A stretch of 64,000 nt of DNA from Paenibacillus catalpae (GCF_900112695.1 NZ_FOMT01000003.1:706553-770552); one strand, 5' to 3'. Shown: positions 27,391 to 37,339, numbered from the stretch's first letter. Notes: generated by a model not told the origin, from the letters alone. Numbers and translations: made by a program.

Positions 27391-28299
27391 ATGAAATCAA
27401 AAGGACTATTGGGCAGCGCGCCTCTGTCAGACCGGCTTCTGAGTGTGTTCGTATACGTATTTGTTCTCTTCGTTATGATCATCACTTTGTATCCGTTCCT
27501 GAACGTGCTTGCTCTTTCATTCAATGACTCTGTAGACAGTGTAAGAGGCGGAATTACGATCTTCCCGCGTGATTTGACTTGGGAAAACTATAAAGTAATC
27601 TTTTCCTTCAGCGGCTTGATTACCGGCTTTAAAATCTCCGTTCTCCGGACGGTGGCCGGTACGGTGGTTGGTCTGATCAGCGCTTCAATGCTCGCGTTCA
27701 CGCTGAGCCGGCCGGATTTCCAGGGACGCAAATTCGTCTCCATATTCCTTGCGCTGACCATGTATGTATCAGGGGGATTGATTCCGGTATACTTCCTGAT
27801 CCGCGACTTGAACATGATGGGAACGTTCGCTGTATATATTCTGCCAGGTCTCGTAAGTGCCTTTAACGTATTCGTTATCCGTTCCTTTATGGATGGCATC
27901 CCATATGCGCTGCAAGAGTCGGCCAAGCTCGACGGCGCGAATGACTTCACGATCTATTGGCGCATCATTCTTCCGATGGCGAAGCCGGCGCTTGCTACTA
28001 TCGCGCTCTTCCTGGCGGTTGGACAATGGAATTCCTGGTTTGACACTTATCTGTACAACGGTTCGGCCGATCACTTAACAACGCTTCAGTTCGAGCTGAT
28101 GAAAGTGCTGCAAAGTACAACAACGGGCAATAACGTGGACATCCACAATACGAACATGACACAGATGATGTCGACCGTCTCGCCTGAATCCGTAAAAATG
28201 GCGATTACCATCGTCGTTACCGTTCCAATCCTGCTGGTATATCCTTTCTTGCAAAGATACTTCGTTAAAGGGATGACATTAGGCGCAGTCAAAGGCTAG
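27391..28299 (+). CDS. ABC sugar importer permease, YtcP/LplC family
   Basis: A 302-residue permease with six helices. The EAA loop is ALQESAKLDGANDFTIYWRIILPMAKPALAT, and the protein ends FVKGMTLGAVKG, a common ending of this group. It is 15 bases after the LplB-type gene behind AAAGGGGAG and would pair with it in one transmembrane channel. Confidence 0.93.
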   Translation: MKSKGLLGSAPLSDRLLSVFVYVFVLFVMIITLYPFLNVLALSFNDSVDSVRGGITIFPRDLTWENYKVIFSFSGLITGFKISVLRTVAGTVVGLISASMLAFTLSRPDFQGRKFVSIFLALTMYVSGGLIPVYFLIRDLNMMGTFAVYILPGLVSAFNVFVIRSFMDGIPYALQESAKLDGANDFTIYWRIILPMAKPALATIALFLAVGQWNSWFDTYLYNGSADHLTTLQFELMKVLQSTTTGNNVDIHNTNMTQMMSTVSPESVKMAITIVVTVPILLVYPFLQRYFVKGMTLGAVKG

Positions 28300-28379
28300 T
28301 CAAAAGGTTTAGAAGCGGTATTCCTGGGGAAACCCGTTAATACAATATGGATTTCATAAATATATAGGAGGGTTATTTC

Positions 28380-30101
28380 ATGAATCAAATCAGTAAATGG
28401 TCAAGCCTGGCATTGTCTACGACGTTAGTTGCCGGATTGCTGGCTGGATGCGGCAGCAATAACAATAATGATGGAAACACTGCTAGTCCGGACTCCGGCA
28501 ACAATACAGGTACGGAATCGGCTGCGCCGGAAGATACTTCGCCGCTCACATTGACGTATTACAGCGAAGATCCATCACCGAACTGGGCTAATATGCAGGA
28601 CGAAATCGGTAAAAACCTTACAGAGAAAACAGGTATTACTCTTGATGCAGAATTCGCAGTAGGTGATGCGGTTCAAAAATCGTCCCTGATTGCGGCAAGC
28701 GGCGAGTACCCAGACCTGATCAGCGCCAAACAAAGCATCGCTAAATTTGTTGACGCAGGTGCTGTACTTGATTTAACTGATCTGATTGATAAACATGCTC
28801 CTAACCTGAAAAAATTGTTCGAAGGTCAAATGAGCCGTCTGAAATACAACGATGAAGACCAAGCCATTTATGTTATCCCTTCTTATAACGGCATTGGACA
28901 GACATCCTTCAACGCAGGCGGCGGCTTCGAGCTGCAGCACCGCGTTGTAAAAGAACTGGGCTACCCGCAAATTCGTACCGTTAAAGATTTCGAGAAAGCG
29001 ATCAAAGACTACCTTGCCCTTCATCCAAAAGACGAGAACGGCAACCCGAATATCGGTCTGACGCTGAATGCTGACGACTGGCATATGTACATCTCGGTAA
29101 CGAACCCTGCGTTTGCTACTACTGGCGGTTCGGATGACGGCGAATTCTATATCGACATTGATACGCAAGAAGTAACCTACCACTTCCGTCGTCCGGAAGA
29201 GAAAGAATACTTCAAATGGCTGAACCATATGAACGCTGAAGGCTTGCTGGACCCAGAGAGCTTCGTTCAAAAGTATGACCAATACAAAGCGAAAATCGCT
29301 TCCGGCCGCGTACTTGGTCTAATTGACCAAGACTGGGATTATGGTGACGGCGAGAAAGCTCTGAAGGCGGAAGGTAAATTTGATTACGGCTACGGTCATT
29401 ATCCAGTTACTATGTCTGAAGAGTTCAAAGAAACTTCGTTCTGGCCAACTGGCTTCATGGCTGGCAGCGGCGTAGCGATCTCCGTAGACAATCCGGATCC
29501 GGTTCGTACAATTAAATTCCTTGACTACCTCGCTTCCGATGAAGGCCAAGTGCTTATGAACTGGGGTATTGAAGGCAAGCATTACAATGTCGTTGACGGC
29601 AAACGCGTTATTCCACAAGAAGTTAACGATCGTAAAATTAATGACGCAACAAACTTCACGAAAGAAACAGGCATTGGTCTTTACAACCTGCTTAGCGGCC
29701 ACTACGGCGACGGCGTGAAAGATCCAAGCGGCAACTACTACACAACAAACTTCCCAGAGCAAATCGTAGCCGGCTTTAACGATGTAGAGAAAGAAGTTCT
29801 TAAAGCTTACAAAGCGACAACTTGGAAAGATCTGTTCCCTAAAGAAGAAGAGTTCAAAGTTAAGCCTTGGGGTGCAGCTTGGAACATTCCGGTTCCTGGC
29901 GACAGCGAAGCGGTAGTTATCGAGAAAAAACTGACAGACATTACTTGGAAACGTATTCCTGAAGCAATCTTGGCTAAACCGGCCGACTTTGATAAAATTT
30001 GGGATGCCTACCAGCAAGAGCTGGTCAAAGCTGATGTTGAGAAAGCAGAAAGCATCCGTGAAGATTTGGTTAAAGCACGCGTTAAACTTTGGAACGAATA
30101 A
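28380..30101 (+). CDS. Extracellular sugar-binding lipoprotein, LplA family
   Basis: A 573-residue binding protein. The N-terminal signal has a lipobox LLAGC with Cys24 as the lipidated residue, followed by an Asn/Gly/Ser-rich linker. The body is the large type found with LplB/YtcP permeases and carries aromatic residues suited to sugar stacking. It sits on the outer face of the membrane and delivers ligand to the two preceding permeases. A terminator follows, so this abundant component may be transcribed separately from the GH95 gene. Confidence 0.92.
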   Translation: MNQISKWSSLALSTTLVAGLLAGCGSNNNNDGNTASPDSGNNTGTESAAPEDTSPLTLTYYSEDPSPNWANMQDEIGKNLTEKTGITLDAEFAVGDAVQKSSLIAASGEYPDLISAKQSIAKFVDAGAVLDLTDLIDKHAPNLKKLFEGQMSRLKYNDEDQAIYVIPSYNGIGQTSFNAGGGFELQHRVVKELGYPQIRTVKDFEKAIKDYLALHPKDENGNPNIGLTLNADDWHMYISVTNPAFATTGGSDDGEFYIDIDTQEVTYHFRRPEEKEYFKWLNHMNAEGLLDPESFVQKYDQYKAKIASGRVLGLIDQDWDYGDGEKALKAEGKFDYGYGHYPVTMSEEFKETSFWPTGFMAGSGVAISVDNPDPVRTIKFLDYLASDEGQVLMNWGIEGKHYNVVDGKRVIPQEVNDRKINDATNFTKETGIGLYNLLSGHYGDGVKDPSGNYYTTNFPEQIVAGFNDVEKEVLKAYKATTWKDLFPKEEEFKVKPWGAAWNIPVPGDSEAVVIEKKLTDITWKRIPEAILAKPADFDKIWDAYQQELVKADVEKAESIREDLVKARVKLWNE

Positions 30102-30117
30102 TAAGATTTTGACGATA

Positions 30118-30148
30118 AGAGGGCCCGAATTTTGCGGGCTCTCTTTCG
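30118..30148 (+). terminator. Terminator between the importer and GH95 genes
   Basis: Arms agagggcccg and cgggctctct pair with one mismatch around a 7-base loop, then a short T-run. The GH95 gene begins 24 bases later, so read-through is likely to be partial. Confidence 0.75.
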
Positions 30149-30171
30149 CGTCGGGAGACGGAGGATGAACG

Positions 30172-32526
30172 ATGGGGACAACACGGGATTGGAAGCTATG
30201 GTATGAGCAGCCGGCATCAGTCTGGGAAGAAGCATTGCCGATTGGCAACGGCCGGATTGGCGGGATGCTATTCGCAGGTACGGAAACCGATCAGATTCTG
30301 CTGAATGAGGATACGTTGTGGGCCGGTTTTCAGCGCGATCCGATCAATTATGAAGCGCAAAGATACTTGGTTAAAGCAAGGCAGCTTATATTTTCCGGGA
30401 AATATGCGGAAGCCGAGAAATTGATTGAATCCACGATGCAAGGCCGGGACGTAGAGCCGTATTTGCCGCTTGGAGGCCTTTCCATTATTCGCCGTGAGGA
30501 TTCCGATACTGCCTTATCGGCGTATCGGAGAGAGCTGCGCTTAAATGAGGGTATTGCTTCCGTTCATTATCGTGATGGGGATGCAAGCATTCATGGCGAA
30601 TATTTCGCGAGCACGCCGGATCAAGTGCTGGTCGTCCGGTATGAGGCATCCGGTGGTGAGATGAACCGCGACATCGTGATTGATTCCTTGCTTCAATACA
30701 AGCTCGAGAATGCCGGTGACGGGCGTTTGCATCTGATCGGACAAGCTCCAAGCCATGTGGCCGGCAATTATCATAAAGATCATCCCATGGACGTTCTGTA
30801 CGAGGAAGGACTTGGATTGCCGTTTGAGATTCGCGTGCAAGTGGAGACGGACGGAACGGTCAGCAGCGGCGAGAAAGCCGTGCAAGTCCGGCATGCAACG
30901 TATTTTAACTTGTATTTGGCTGCTGAGACAGGATTCGCCGGCTATAATCAGTCCCCGGATCATGAGGCTTGCTCGGCACGCTGCGATATCCAGCTTCAAG
31001 CTGCGGTTGCCCGCGGGTACGAAGCACTGCGTAAACGACATGCGGAAGATCACCGTTTGTTATTTGACCGCGTATCGTTCTCCTTGTCTAATCCAAATAC
31101 AGAGGACAACAAGCCAACAGACCGCAGGCTCAATGAATATCAGATAACGAAACAGGATCCGCATTTGGAAGCGCTCTATTTCCATTACGGCCGTTATCTG
31201 CTAATGGGAAGCTCGAGACCGGGAACGCAACCTGCAAACCTGCAAGGGATCTGGAATCACCATGTTTCTCCTCCTTGGCATAGTGACTATACGATTAATA
31301 TCAATACGCAAATGAACTATTGGCCGGCGGAAGTGTGCAACTTGAGTGAATGCCATGAACCGCTGTTTATGATGCTGCAGGAAATGAGCGAGAGCGGTTC
31401 GCGTACGGCACGAATCCATTATGGCAGCCGCGGCTGGACCGCCCATCATAATGTGGATTTATGGCGCATGACGACGCCAACCGGCGGAAGCGCAAGCTGG
31501 GCCTTCTGGCCGCTTGGCGGAGCATGGCTTGTCCGTCAGGTATGGGAAAGCTATTTGTACAACATGGATAAAGAGTTTCTCGGAGAGCAAGCATATCCGC
31601 TGCTGAAAGGCGCCGCCTTGTTCTGCCTGGATTGGCTGATTGAGGGCCCAGATGGCGTTCTAGTAACTAATCCGTCAACCTCGCCGGAAAATAAATTTTT
31701 GACCGCGGACGGAGAGGCATGCAGCGTATCGTTTGGTTCCACGATGGATATCGCCATTATCCGTGATTTGTTCCATAACTGTCTGGAGGCTATAGATGTA
31801 CTTGGCAAGGAGGAGACGGCATTTCGTGACGAGCTCCTTGCGGCATTAGATCGTCTTCCGTCTTACAAGATTGGCCGCTATGGCCAGCTGCAGGAATGGT
31901 ATGAGGATTTCGAGGAGAGCGAACCTGGCCATCGCCATGTCTCTCATTTGTATGGTGTTTATCCGGGCAAGGAGATCAATGAAGATACGCCGGAGCTGCT
32001 CGCTGCCGCGGTGGCTTCCCTGGACCGCAGACTTGCGAACGGCGGGGGACATACCGGCTGGAGCTGTGCATGGCTGCTCAATCTGTTTGCCCGTCTGAAG
32101 GATGACAAGCAGGCGTATGGCGCTGTTCAGACGCTGCTTGCAAGATCCACTTATCCTAATTTACTTGACGCTCACCCGCCTTTCCAGATTGATGGAAACT
32201 TCGGCGGCAGCGCTGGTATTGCCGAGCTGCTCATCCAAAGCCATCTGGGCTATATCGAACTGCTGCCTGTACTGCCAGCTGCTTGGGCAGATGGGCAAAT
32301 CGGCGGCTTGAAGGCAAGAGGCGGTTATATTGTATCCATCGAGTGGGCTGACGGCAGGCTGAAGCAGGCGGTCATTGAGGCGAAGAAAAGCGGCTCCTGC
32401 ACAATCAGGTATAAACGGCCGTTCCGTGTTGAGGATGACAAGGGAACTGCTATTGCTCTTGTGGATGGCGGATTCGAAGCCATGCAAGGCTGTACTTATT
32501 TCATTTTCACAGACGCCGATTCATAG
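30172..32526 (+). CDS. Alpha-L-fucosidase-type glycoside hydrolase, GH95
   Basis: A 784-residue protein with GH95 signatures: LPIGNGRIGGMLFAG and ILLNEDTLWAG at the N-terminal beta domain, then RPGTQPANLQGIWNHHVSPPW and INTQMNYWPAEVCNLSECHEPL in the helical barrel, and HRHVSHLYGVYPG further on. GH95 enzymes mainly cleave terminal alpha-1,2-linked L-fucose by inversion; some act on L-galactose. There is no signal peptide, so it is cytoplasmic. Its place after an oligosaccharide importer fits removal of fucose from imported side chains. Confidence 0.9.
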   Translation: MGTTRDWKLWYEQPASVWEEALPIGNGRIGGMLFAGTETDQILLNEDTLWAGFQRDPINYEAQRYLVKARQLIFSGKYAEAEKLIESTMQGRDVEPYLPLGGLSIIRREDSDTALSAYRRELRLNEGIASVHYRDGDASIHGEYFASTPDQVLVVRYEASGGEMNRDIVIDSLLQYKLENAGDGRLHLIGQAPSHVAGNYHKDHPMDVLYEEGLGLPFEIRVQVETDGTVSSGEKAVQVRHATYFNLYLAAETGFAGYNQSPDHEACSARCDIQLQAAVARGYEALRKRHAEDHRLLFDRVSFSLSNPNTEDNKPTDRRLNEYQITKQDPHLEALYFHYGRYLLMGSSRPGTQPANLQGIWNHHVSPPWHSDYTININTQMNYWPAEVCNLSECHEPLFMMLQEMSESGSRTARIHYGSRGWTAHHNVDLWRMTTPTGGSASWAFWPLGGAWLVRQVWESYLYNMDKEFLGEQAYPLLKGAALFCLDWLIEGPDGVLVTNPSTSPENKFLTADGEACSVSFGSTMDIAIIRDLFHNCLEAIDVLGKEETAFRDELLAALDRLPSYKIGRYGQLQEWYEDFEESEPGHRHVSHLYGVYPGKEINEDTPELLAAAVASLDRRLANGGGHTGWSCAWLLNLFARLKDDKQAYGAVQTLLARSTYPNLLDAHPPFQIDGNFGGSAGIAELLIQSHLGYIELLPVLPAAWADGQIGGLKARGGYIVSIEWADGRLKQAVIEAKKSGSCTIRYKRPFRVEDDKGTAIALVDGGFEAMQGCTYFIFTDADS

Positions 32527-32620
32527 AAAAATAGTTGTCCTGACTGGATGATTGCGGAAACAGGCTCCTCTCTCTGAAAATATGATGCTAGTAACGCTCA
32601 TAGGAGAGAGGAGCTTTATC

Positions 32621-33172
32621 ATGTCCATGAACAAGAAAGCGAGAATTAGCTTATCACCTCCGGAATTTACGTATTTCAACGAGATTAAGCATTCGGTTGG
32701 CAAGGATCCGCTTGTACGGGTCAGTCCTTTGCAGGATCATGGCGACGGTCAATTCCAGATTGTCCTACATGTTAAAGGGTTTAAGAAAGCCAAAGCATTA
32801 GCTACTCTCATTGTTCCCGAAAAAGTTATCGGCGAGATCAGCATTAAAGTGAAGGTAATGAGCAGCGGCAAGCAGGTCAGCCCGATTTCGCGCTCGCTGA
32901 CGGCAAAGGAATTGGCCGCATTGCACCGAATCGCGTTCCGGACGAACCGCTTCTTCCGTTTTGTCGCCCTCCGGACGATATTTGGCACTACCTTTGTTTA
33001 TCCGGTGTTTAAGATCAGAGTTGTGCAGTTCTTTAATGATGATCTGTCAGACTTCTACGGCAACTATAATCATGTAGCGGCCTTTGTCTTCCGCAACGTC
33101 CTGCACAATGAGATTAACGGGATTCCGATTCCATTCTCGACCGAGAAGAAGAACAAGTATGGCAAGAAATAA
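32621..33172 (+). CDS. Hypothetical protein, 183 residues
   Basis: Starts at ATG 32621 behind GAGAGGAGC; an earlier in-frame ATG at 32552 lacks such a site. The protein is basic, with mixed alpha/beta character, no signal peptide and no membrane helix (early motif RISLSPPEFTYFNEIKHSVG; basic tail KKNKYGKK). I do not recognise the family. It stands alone between the glycan locus and the next two-component system and ends at a terminator. Confidence 0.72.
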   Translation: MSMNKKARISLSPPEFTYFNEIKHSVGKDPLVRVSPLQDHGDGQFQIVLHVKGFKKAKALATLIVPEKVIGEISIKVKVMSSGKQVSPISRSLTAKELAALHRIAFRTNRFFRFVALRTIFGTTFVYPVFKIRVVQFFNDDLSDFYGNYNHVAAFVFRNVLHNEINGIPIPFSTEKKNKYGKK

Positions 33173-33185
33173 CGATATACTTTTG

Positions 33186-33220
33186 AGCGGCTGTGCGGAT
33201 TACCCGTCACAGCCGCTTTT
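33186..33220 (+). terminator. Rho-independent terminator
   Basis: Arms agcggctgtg and cacagccgct form a perfect 10-bp stem around a 12-base loop, followed by a T-run. Confidence 0.8.
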
Positions 33221-33299
33221 GTTGTTATGCCCCCTTGCGAACGGGCATACCTGTCAAGTACATTGAGAGGTATACATTCAAGTGGAGGACTGAGCACTT

Positions 33300-35111
33300 A
33301 TGCTGACCCGATGGTTCCGACGAATAACGCCTGACACGTTTAAAAACCGGATATTGCTTTCCCTCCTGATCTTCCTTCTTGTGCCTATCGCATTACTTTT
33401 CCTGTATAACTTCCGAGAGACGGAAGAACTGCTTCAACGGAATGCTTCGGACAAGAATATCGAGCAGCTCGAAGAGATCAAGACCGATCTTGTTGAATTA
33501 ATGAGTCTTGTGATGAAGACAGGGATGCTGCTGGAGCAGGATTCTGTGCTTCGTCAGGTCATGCAGAAGCCGGAGCAATATGATGTCATTAACCGCAAAA
33601 AAATTGTTGAGAATAAATTCGCCGGCATCGAAAACAGCTTCTTCCTTACGGGAGCAACGGTTTATTACACCCTTATTGATTTGAAAGGAAACGCTTACAC
33701 CTCCTATACGCCGGAGAACTCTCTGAATTACGAGGAGATCAGCTCGGAGCCTTGGGTACAGCAGCTGAAAAAGGAGGACGGACAGCGCTATATCTGGCAG
33801 ACGAATGATCAATCGACAGAAATACGCGAGACGAAAGGCAACCGGATGCTCAGCCTTTATGAAGTGATGAGGGATGACGGACTGAAGCCTTTTGCGTATG
33901 GACGGTTCAGCATCGATTATGAGGAATGGTTTGCGGAGAAAACACAAGGCAGCGGCGGGGAAGGCGCCTACTTCCTGCTGGATGCCGGCGGAAATACGAT
34001 ACTTCAATCCGCATCCGGAGAGAGTGTGCCGTCCGTTGTAGCTGCGTCAATCGCAGCTGCCGGCCGGAGCGGGGAGGATGATTCCTCCTCCAAGTCGATT
34101 CTGGATAACCGGATGATGTATACGTACAGCAAGATTCAGGAGCTTGACGGTTATCTCGTCAAGAAGGTTCCTCTGTCTTTGCTGTTTAATGAAGTGGACA
34201 AGCAGAAAAAACGCTCTTTTGCCGTCTATTCCGTAATTCTGATCCTGTTTGTCATTATGATCTATTTCATCTCGTCTACGGTTACCGGACCGTTGAAGCT
34301 GCTTCAGCGCAAGATGGAGACGACGGTCAAATCCAATCTGAAGGCGAAGCTGCCGGAGCAGGGCCGGGGCGAAATACTGGCTCTGACCCGAAGCTTCAAC
34401 TCTATGATTGCAGACATTAACGGTCTGCTGGAGCGGTTAAAGCTGGAGGAGCGGCAGAAGCAATTTGTAAGGTTCCAGGTGCTGCTGGGGCAGATGAATC
34501 CGCATTTTCTGCTGAATACGCTCAACACGATCAAGAGTATTGCGCTGGATAAAGACGAAGATGATATCTATGAAATATGCGTGGCGCTTGGTAAAATCCT
34601 GGAAACAACGCTTAATGCGGAGGCTGATCTTATTCTTCTGAAGGAGGAGATCGTCCTTATTGAATCTTACATGGATATCCAGCGGAAGCGGTTCGGCCAT
34701 GGCATTGAGCTTCAATATGAGATTGAAGGCGAACTGGAATATGCGCTCATTCCGAAATTCTGCCTGCAGCCTTTAGTGGAAAATTCACTGCTTCATGGCT
34801 TTGGGCAGTCGCAGCGGGAAGGGCGTATCCTGATACGTGCCTCGAGCCGTAACAGGCTGTTGATTCTCGAAGTCATCGATAATGGAATTGGCATCAAGAA
34901 AGCGAAGGAAGTTCAGACAACCCGGAAACGGAAAAGCATTGGAATCCAAAACTTGCGGGAGAGCCTGGAGCTGATGTTCAAAAATCAGCCGTCAGGTCTC
35001 GTGCTGGAATCGTCAGAGGAAGGAACGCGGGTTACGATGCATTGCCCGCTGCTATTATCTAAACCTTATGTGAAGGAGGGGCATACCCATGTGGCGGACA
35101 CTGATTGTTGA
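33300..35111 (+). CDS. Sensor histidine kinase, YesM type (second system)
   Basis: A 603-residue membrane kinase with helices at about 17-37 and 303-325 around an extracellular Cache-like domain, then HAMP, the His_kinase segment with the phospho-acceptor His in QMNPHFLLNTL, and a HATPase domain (LQPLVENSLLHG, VIDNGIGI). It overlaps the response regulator by 23 bases. The regulator and a binding-protein importer follow, so it probably senses that importer's substrate. Confidence 0.91.
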   Translation: MLTRWFRRITPDTFKNRILLSLLIFLLVPIALLFLYNFRETEELLQRNASDKNIEQLEEIKTDLVELMSLVMKTGMLLEQDSVLRQVMQKPEQYDVINRKKIVENKFAGIENSFFLTGATVYYTLIDLKGNAYTSYTPENSLNYEEISSEPWVQQLKKEDGQRYIWQTNDQSTEIRETKGNRMLSLYEVMRDDGLKPFAYGRFSIDYEEWFAEKTQGSGGEGAYFLLDAGGNTILQSASGESVPSVVAASIAAAGRSGEDDSSSKSILDNRMMYTYSKIQELDGYLVKKVPLSLLFNEVDKQKKRSFAVYSVILILFVIMIYFISSTVTGPLKLLQRKMETTVKSNLKAKLPEQGRGEILALTRSFNSMIADINGLLERLKLEERQKQFVRFQVLLGQMNPHFLLNTLNTIKSIALDKDEDDIYEICVALGKILETTLNAEADLILLKEEIVLIESYMDIQRKRFGHGIELQYEIEGELEYALIPKFCLQPLVENSLLHGFGQSQREGRILIRASSRNRLLILEVIDNGIGIKKAKEVQTTRKRKSIGIQNLRESLELMFKNQPSGLVLESSEEGTRVTMHCPLLLSKPYVKEGHTHVADTDC

Positions 35112-35856
35112 GGATGAGCAGCATGCAAGAGCAAGCTTGCGCAAACTGTTTGCGAAGGCGAACCTTCCGTTTGAGATTATAGGAGAGGCGATTAATGGCG
35201 AAGAAGGACTCGGGATGATCCGGGAGCTTCAGCCCGATGTTGTGATTTCGGATATCTTTATGCCTGTCATGGACGGTGTACGGTTGCTGCAGCTGACAAG
35301 GGAGGAAGGCCTCGAATGCCGGTTCGTTATGCTGACGGCAGTCAGTGAATTCGAGTACGCCCGCCAGGCGATAGAGTACGGAGCTTCAGGGTATTTGATG
35401 AAGCTTTCGCTTGATTTGACGGGACTGAAGCAAGCAATGGAGAAGGTGGCCGCTGAGCTTGCGAGAATGGAGAAGCTCCGCAAGGCGGACAAGTGGTTCC
35501 CGGAGAAGTCAGCGCAGGAGCCAACGGATCATCCGGAGATGAACCGGATTATTGCCTATATCGAGGAGCATTTCGCCGAGGACATTACGCTGAAGAGTTT
35601 GGCTGATTTTATCCGCATGGATGCCAGCTATGTCAGCGATTTGTTCAAGAAGAAGACCGGGACAACACTAACGCATTATATACAGAACCGCCGCATCCAG
35701 GCTGCCAAGATGCTGCTGGCTGAGACGGAGCGGACGGTAAGCGATATTGGCCGGAATGTCGGTTTTGAGAACGACAATTACTTTATCAAGATTTTTAAGC
35801 GGTGGTGCGGGGTGACGCCAAACGAGTATAGGAAAGAACAAAAAAACGTTCTATGA
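35089..35856 (+). CDS. Response regulator, short form with AraC output domain
   Basis: A 255-residue protein with a receiver at about 1-120 (IVEDEQ, phospho-Asp in VVISDIFMPVMDG) directly joined to an AraC double helix-turn-helix (about 155-252; SLADFIRMDASYVSDLFKKK and VSDIGRNVGFENDNYFIKIF). It lacks the long central domain of the first system's regulator. Start at ATG 35089 behind GGAGGGG. Likely activates the importer that follows. Confidence 0.92.
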   Translation: MWRTLIVEDEQHARASLRKLFAKANLPFEIIGEAINGEEGLGMIRELQPDVVISDIFMPVMDGVRLLQLTREEGLECRFVMLTAVSEFEYARQAIEYGASGYLMKLSLDLTGLKQAMEKVAAELARMEKLRKADKWFPEKSAQEPTDHPEMNRIIAYIEEHFAEDITLKSLADFIRMDASYVSDLFKKKTGTTLTHYIQNRRIQAAKMLLAETERTVSDIGRNVGFENDNYFIKIFKRWCGVTPNEYRKEQKNVL

Positions 35857-35950
35857 ATGTCCAAACGCTGTTCATCCCCCGATCGCCGGGCTGGTGATAA
35901 AGTTAAAGACGTAGCAAATAGGCCAGTCATCTTCAAAAGGGGGAAGACGA

Positions 35951-37270
35951 ATGAAACGAAAAGGTTGGTTAAAGGTAGTACTGATTGCGACTTTGGCGGC
36001 TTCAATTCTTGGAGCATGCGGAAGCAACGGCAACAGTAATGGGAATGCCGGGGCAAATAATGAATCACCGGCAGGCAGCTCGGGAGAAAAGGTGAAGCTC
36101 ACGCTTTGGGGAGCCGTACCTGCCGAGGCAGGCCCGCAAGCCGTCATTGATACCTGGAATAAGGAAAATCCGGATATCCAGGTTGAATATGTCCGCTACG
36201 TCAATGATGATCCAGGCAATCTGAAGCTGGACACAGCGCTCATGACCGGCCAGGATGCAGACCTGTACATCAACTATACGCTCACCCGCTTGCAGAAGCG
36301 TGTTGACGCTGGCGTAGCATTGGATCTCAGCAGCAAAACCGATTACAACATCGATGACCAAATGGGTTCGGATGCCGCGCAATGGAAAATCAGCGACAAA
36401 TATTACGGTATACCTACAAAGAAAAATATGGCGTTTATCTGGCTGAACAAAGATATGCTGGACGCAGCGGGACTTCCGATTCCGCCAGTGGATTGGACTT
36501 GGGATGACTTAAGAGAGTACGCGAACAAGCTGAAGAAAGACAAGGTATACGGACTTTTGCAGCATGATGCCGCATTTACGGCCACTATCGACGGAACGAT
36601 TGCCGGTCTTGGCGTAACGAAGCCGGACGGAACTTCCAACTTCGACAATGATCTGTGGAAGAAGCAATTGCAAACGGTTCATGACATGATGTTTGCAGAC
36701 AAGTCGACACCGGAGTATGGCGAGCAAGTAACGAGCAAGATGCCGGTTGATACGATGTTCCTGAAAGGCGAAGCGGCCATGCTGTCCGCAGGGGAATTTA
36801 TTTTCCGCAATGCGAATGACCTGACAAACTTCCCGCATGACTTTAAGATTGCATTCGCAACGATTCCAAAAGTAACTGCTGACCAAAAGGATTACAAATA
36901 TCCGGGCGGTTTGGGCGACGTGCTTTCCGTTAATGCGAAATCCAAGCATCAGGATGCTGCCTGGAAATTCGCGAAATGGTATGCGGACGGCGGTATGCTG
37001 CCAATGGCAAGCGGCGGCCGTATCCCGTCCTCGAAAAGCGTAGACGGCAAACAAGCCATGGATCTGCTGCTTAAAGGCGTAGAAGATAAGTACGATACGG
37101 AATCGATGAACAAAGTCGTATTTGGCCAGTTCCCTTCGTTCCAGTTGAGCGTACCGCAGCAGGCGCTTGATGCGCGTAAGGAAGAGTACGAGAAGTATTT
37201 CCTGAATGAGCAGGATTTGGATGCAGCGCTTAAAAATATGGCCAAACGTCACCAGGAATATATGAAGTAA
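35951..37270 (+). CDS. Extracellular solute-binding lipoprotein, CUT1 type
   Basis: A 439-residue family 1 sugar-binding protein. Signal peptide with lipobox ILGAC (Cys23), then a Ser/Gly/Asn-rich linker. It resembles YesO/MalE-type proteins that serve CUT1 importers. It is followed by a strong hairpin and two permease genes, a common arrangement that makes more binding protein than channel. Confidence 0.92.
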   Translation: MKRKGWLKVVLIATLAASILGACGSNGNSNGNAGANNESPAGSSGEKVKLTLWGAVPAEAGPQAVIDTWNKENPDIQVEYVRYVNDDPGNLKLDTALMTGQDADLYINYTLTRLQKRVDAGVALDLSSKTDYNIDDQMGSDAAQWKISDKYYGIPTKKNMAFIWLNKDMLDAAGLPIPPVDWTWDDLREYANKLKKDKVYGLLQHDAAFTATIDGTIAGLGVTKPDGTSNFDNDLWKKQLQTVHDMMFADKSTPEYGEQVTSKMPVDTMFLKGEAAMLSAGEFIFRNANDLTNFPHDFKIAFATIPKVTADQKDYKYPGGLGDVLSVNAKSKHQDAAWKFAKWYADGGMLPMASGGRIPSSKSVDGKQAMDLLLKGVEDKYDTESMNKVVFGQFPSFQLSVPQQALDARKEEYEKYFLNEQDLDAALKNMAKRHQEYMK

Positions 37271-37300
37271 TCGAACCAGCCGAATACGGATAAAGCCCCC

Positions 37301-37339
37301 AAGAGAGAAGAAGGATCCCCCGCTTCCTTCTTCTCTCTT
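37301..37339 (+). promoter_or_regulatory. Intercistronic hairpin after the binding-protein gene
   Basis: Arms aagagagaagaagga and tccttcttctctctt form a perfect 15-bp stem. No T-run follows, so it is more likely an mRNA-stabilising 3' structure for the binding-protein transcript, or a weak attenuator, than a full terminator. Confidence 0.7.
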
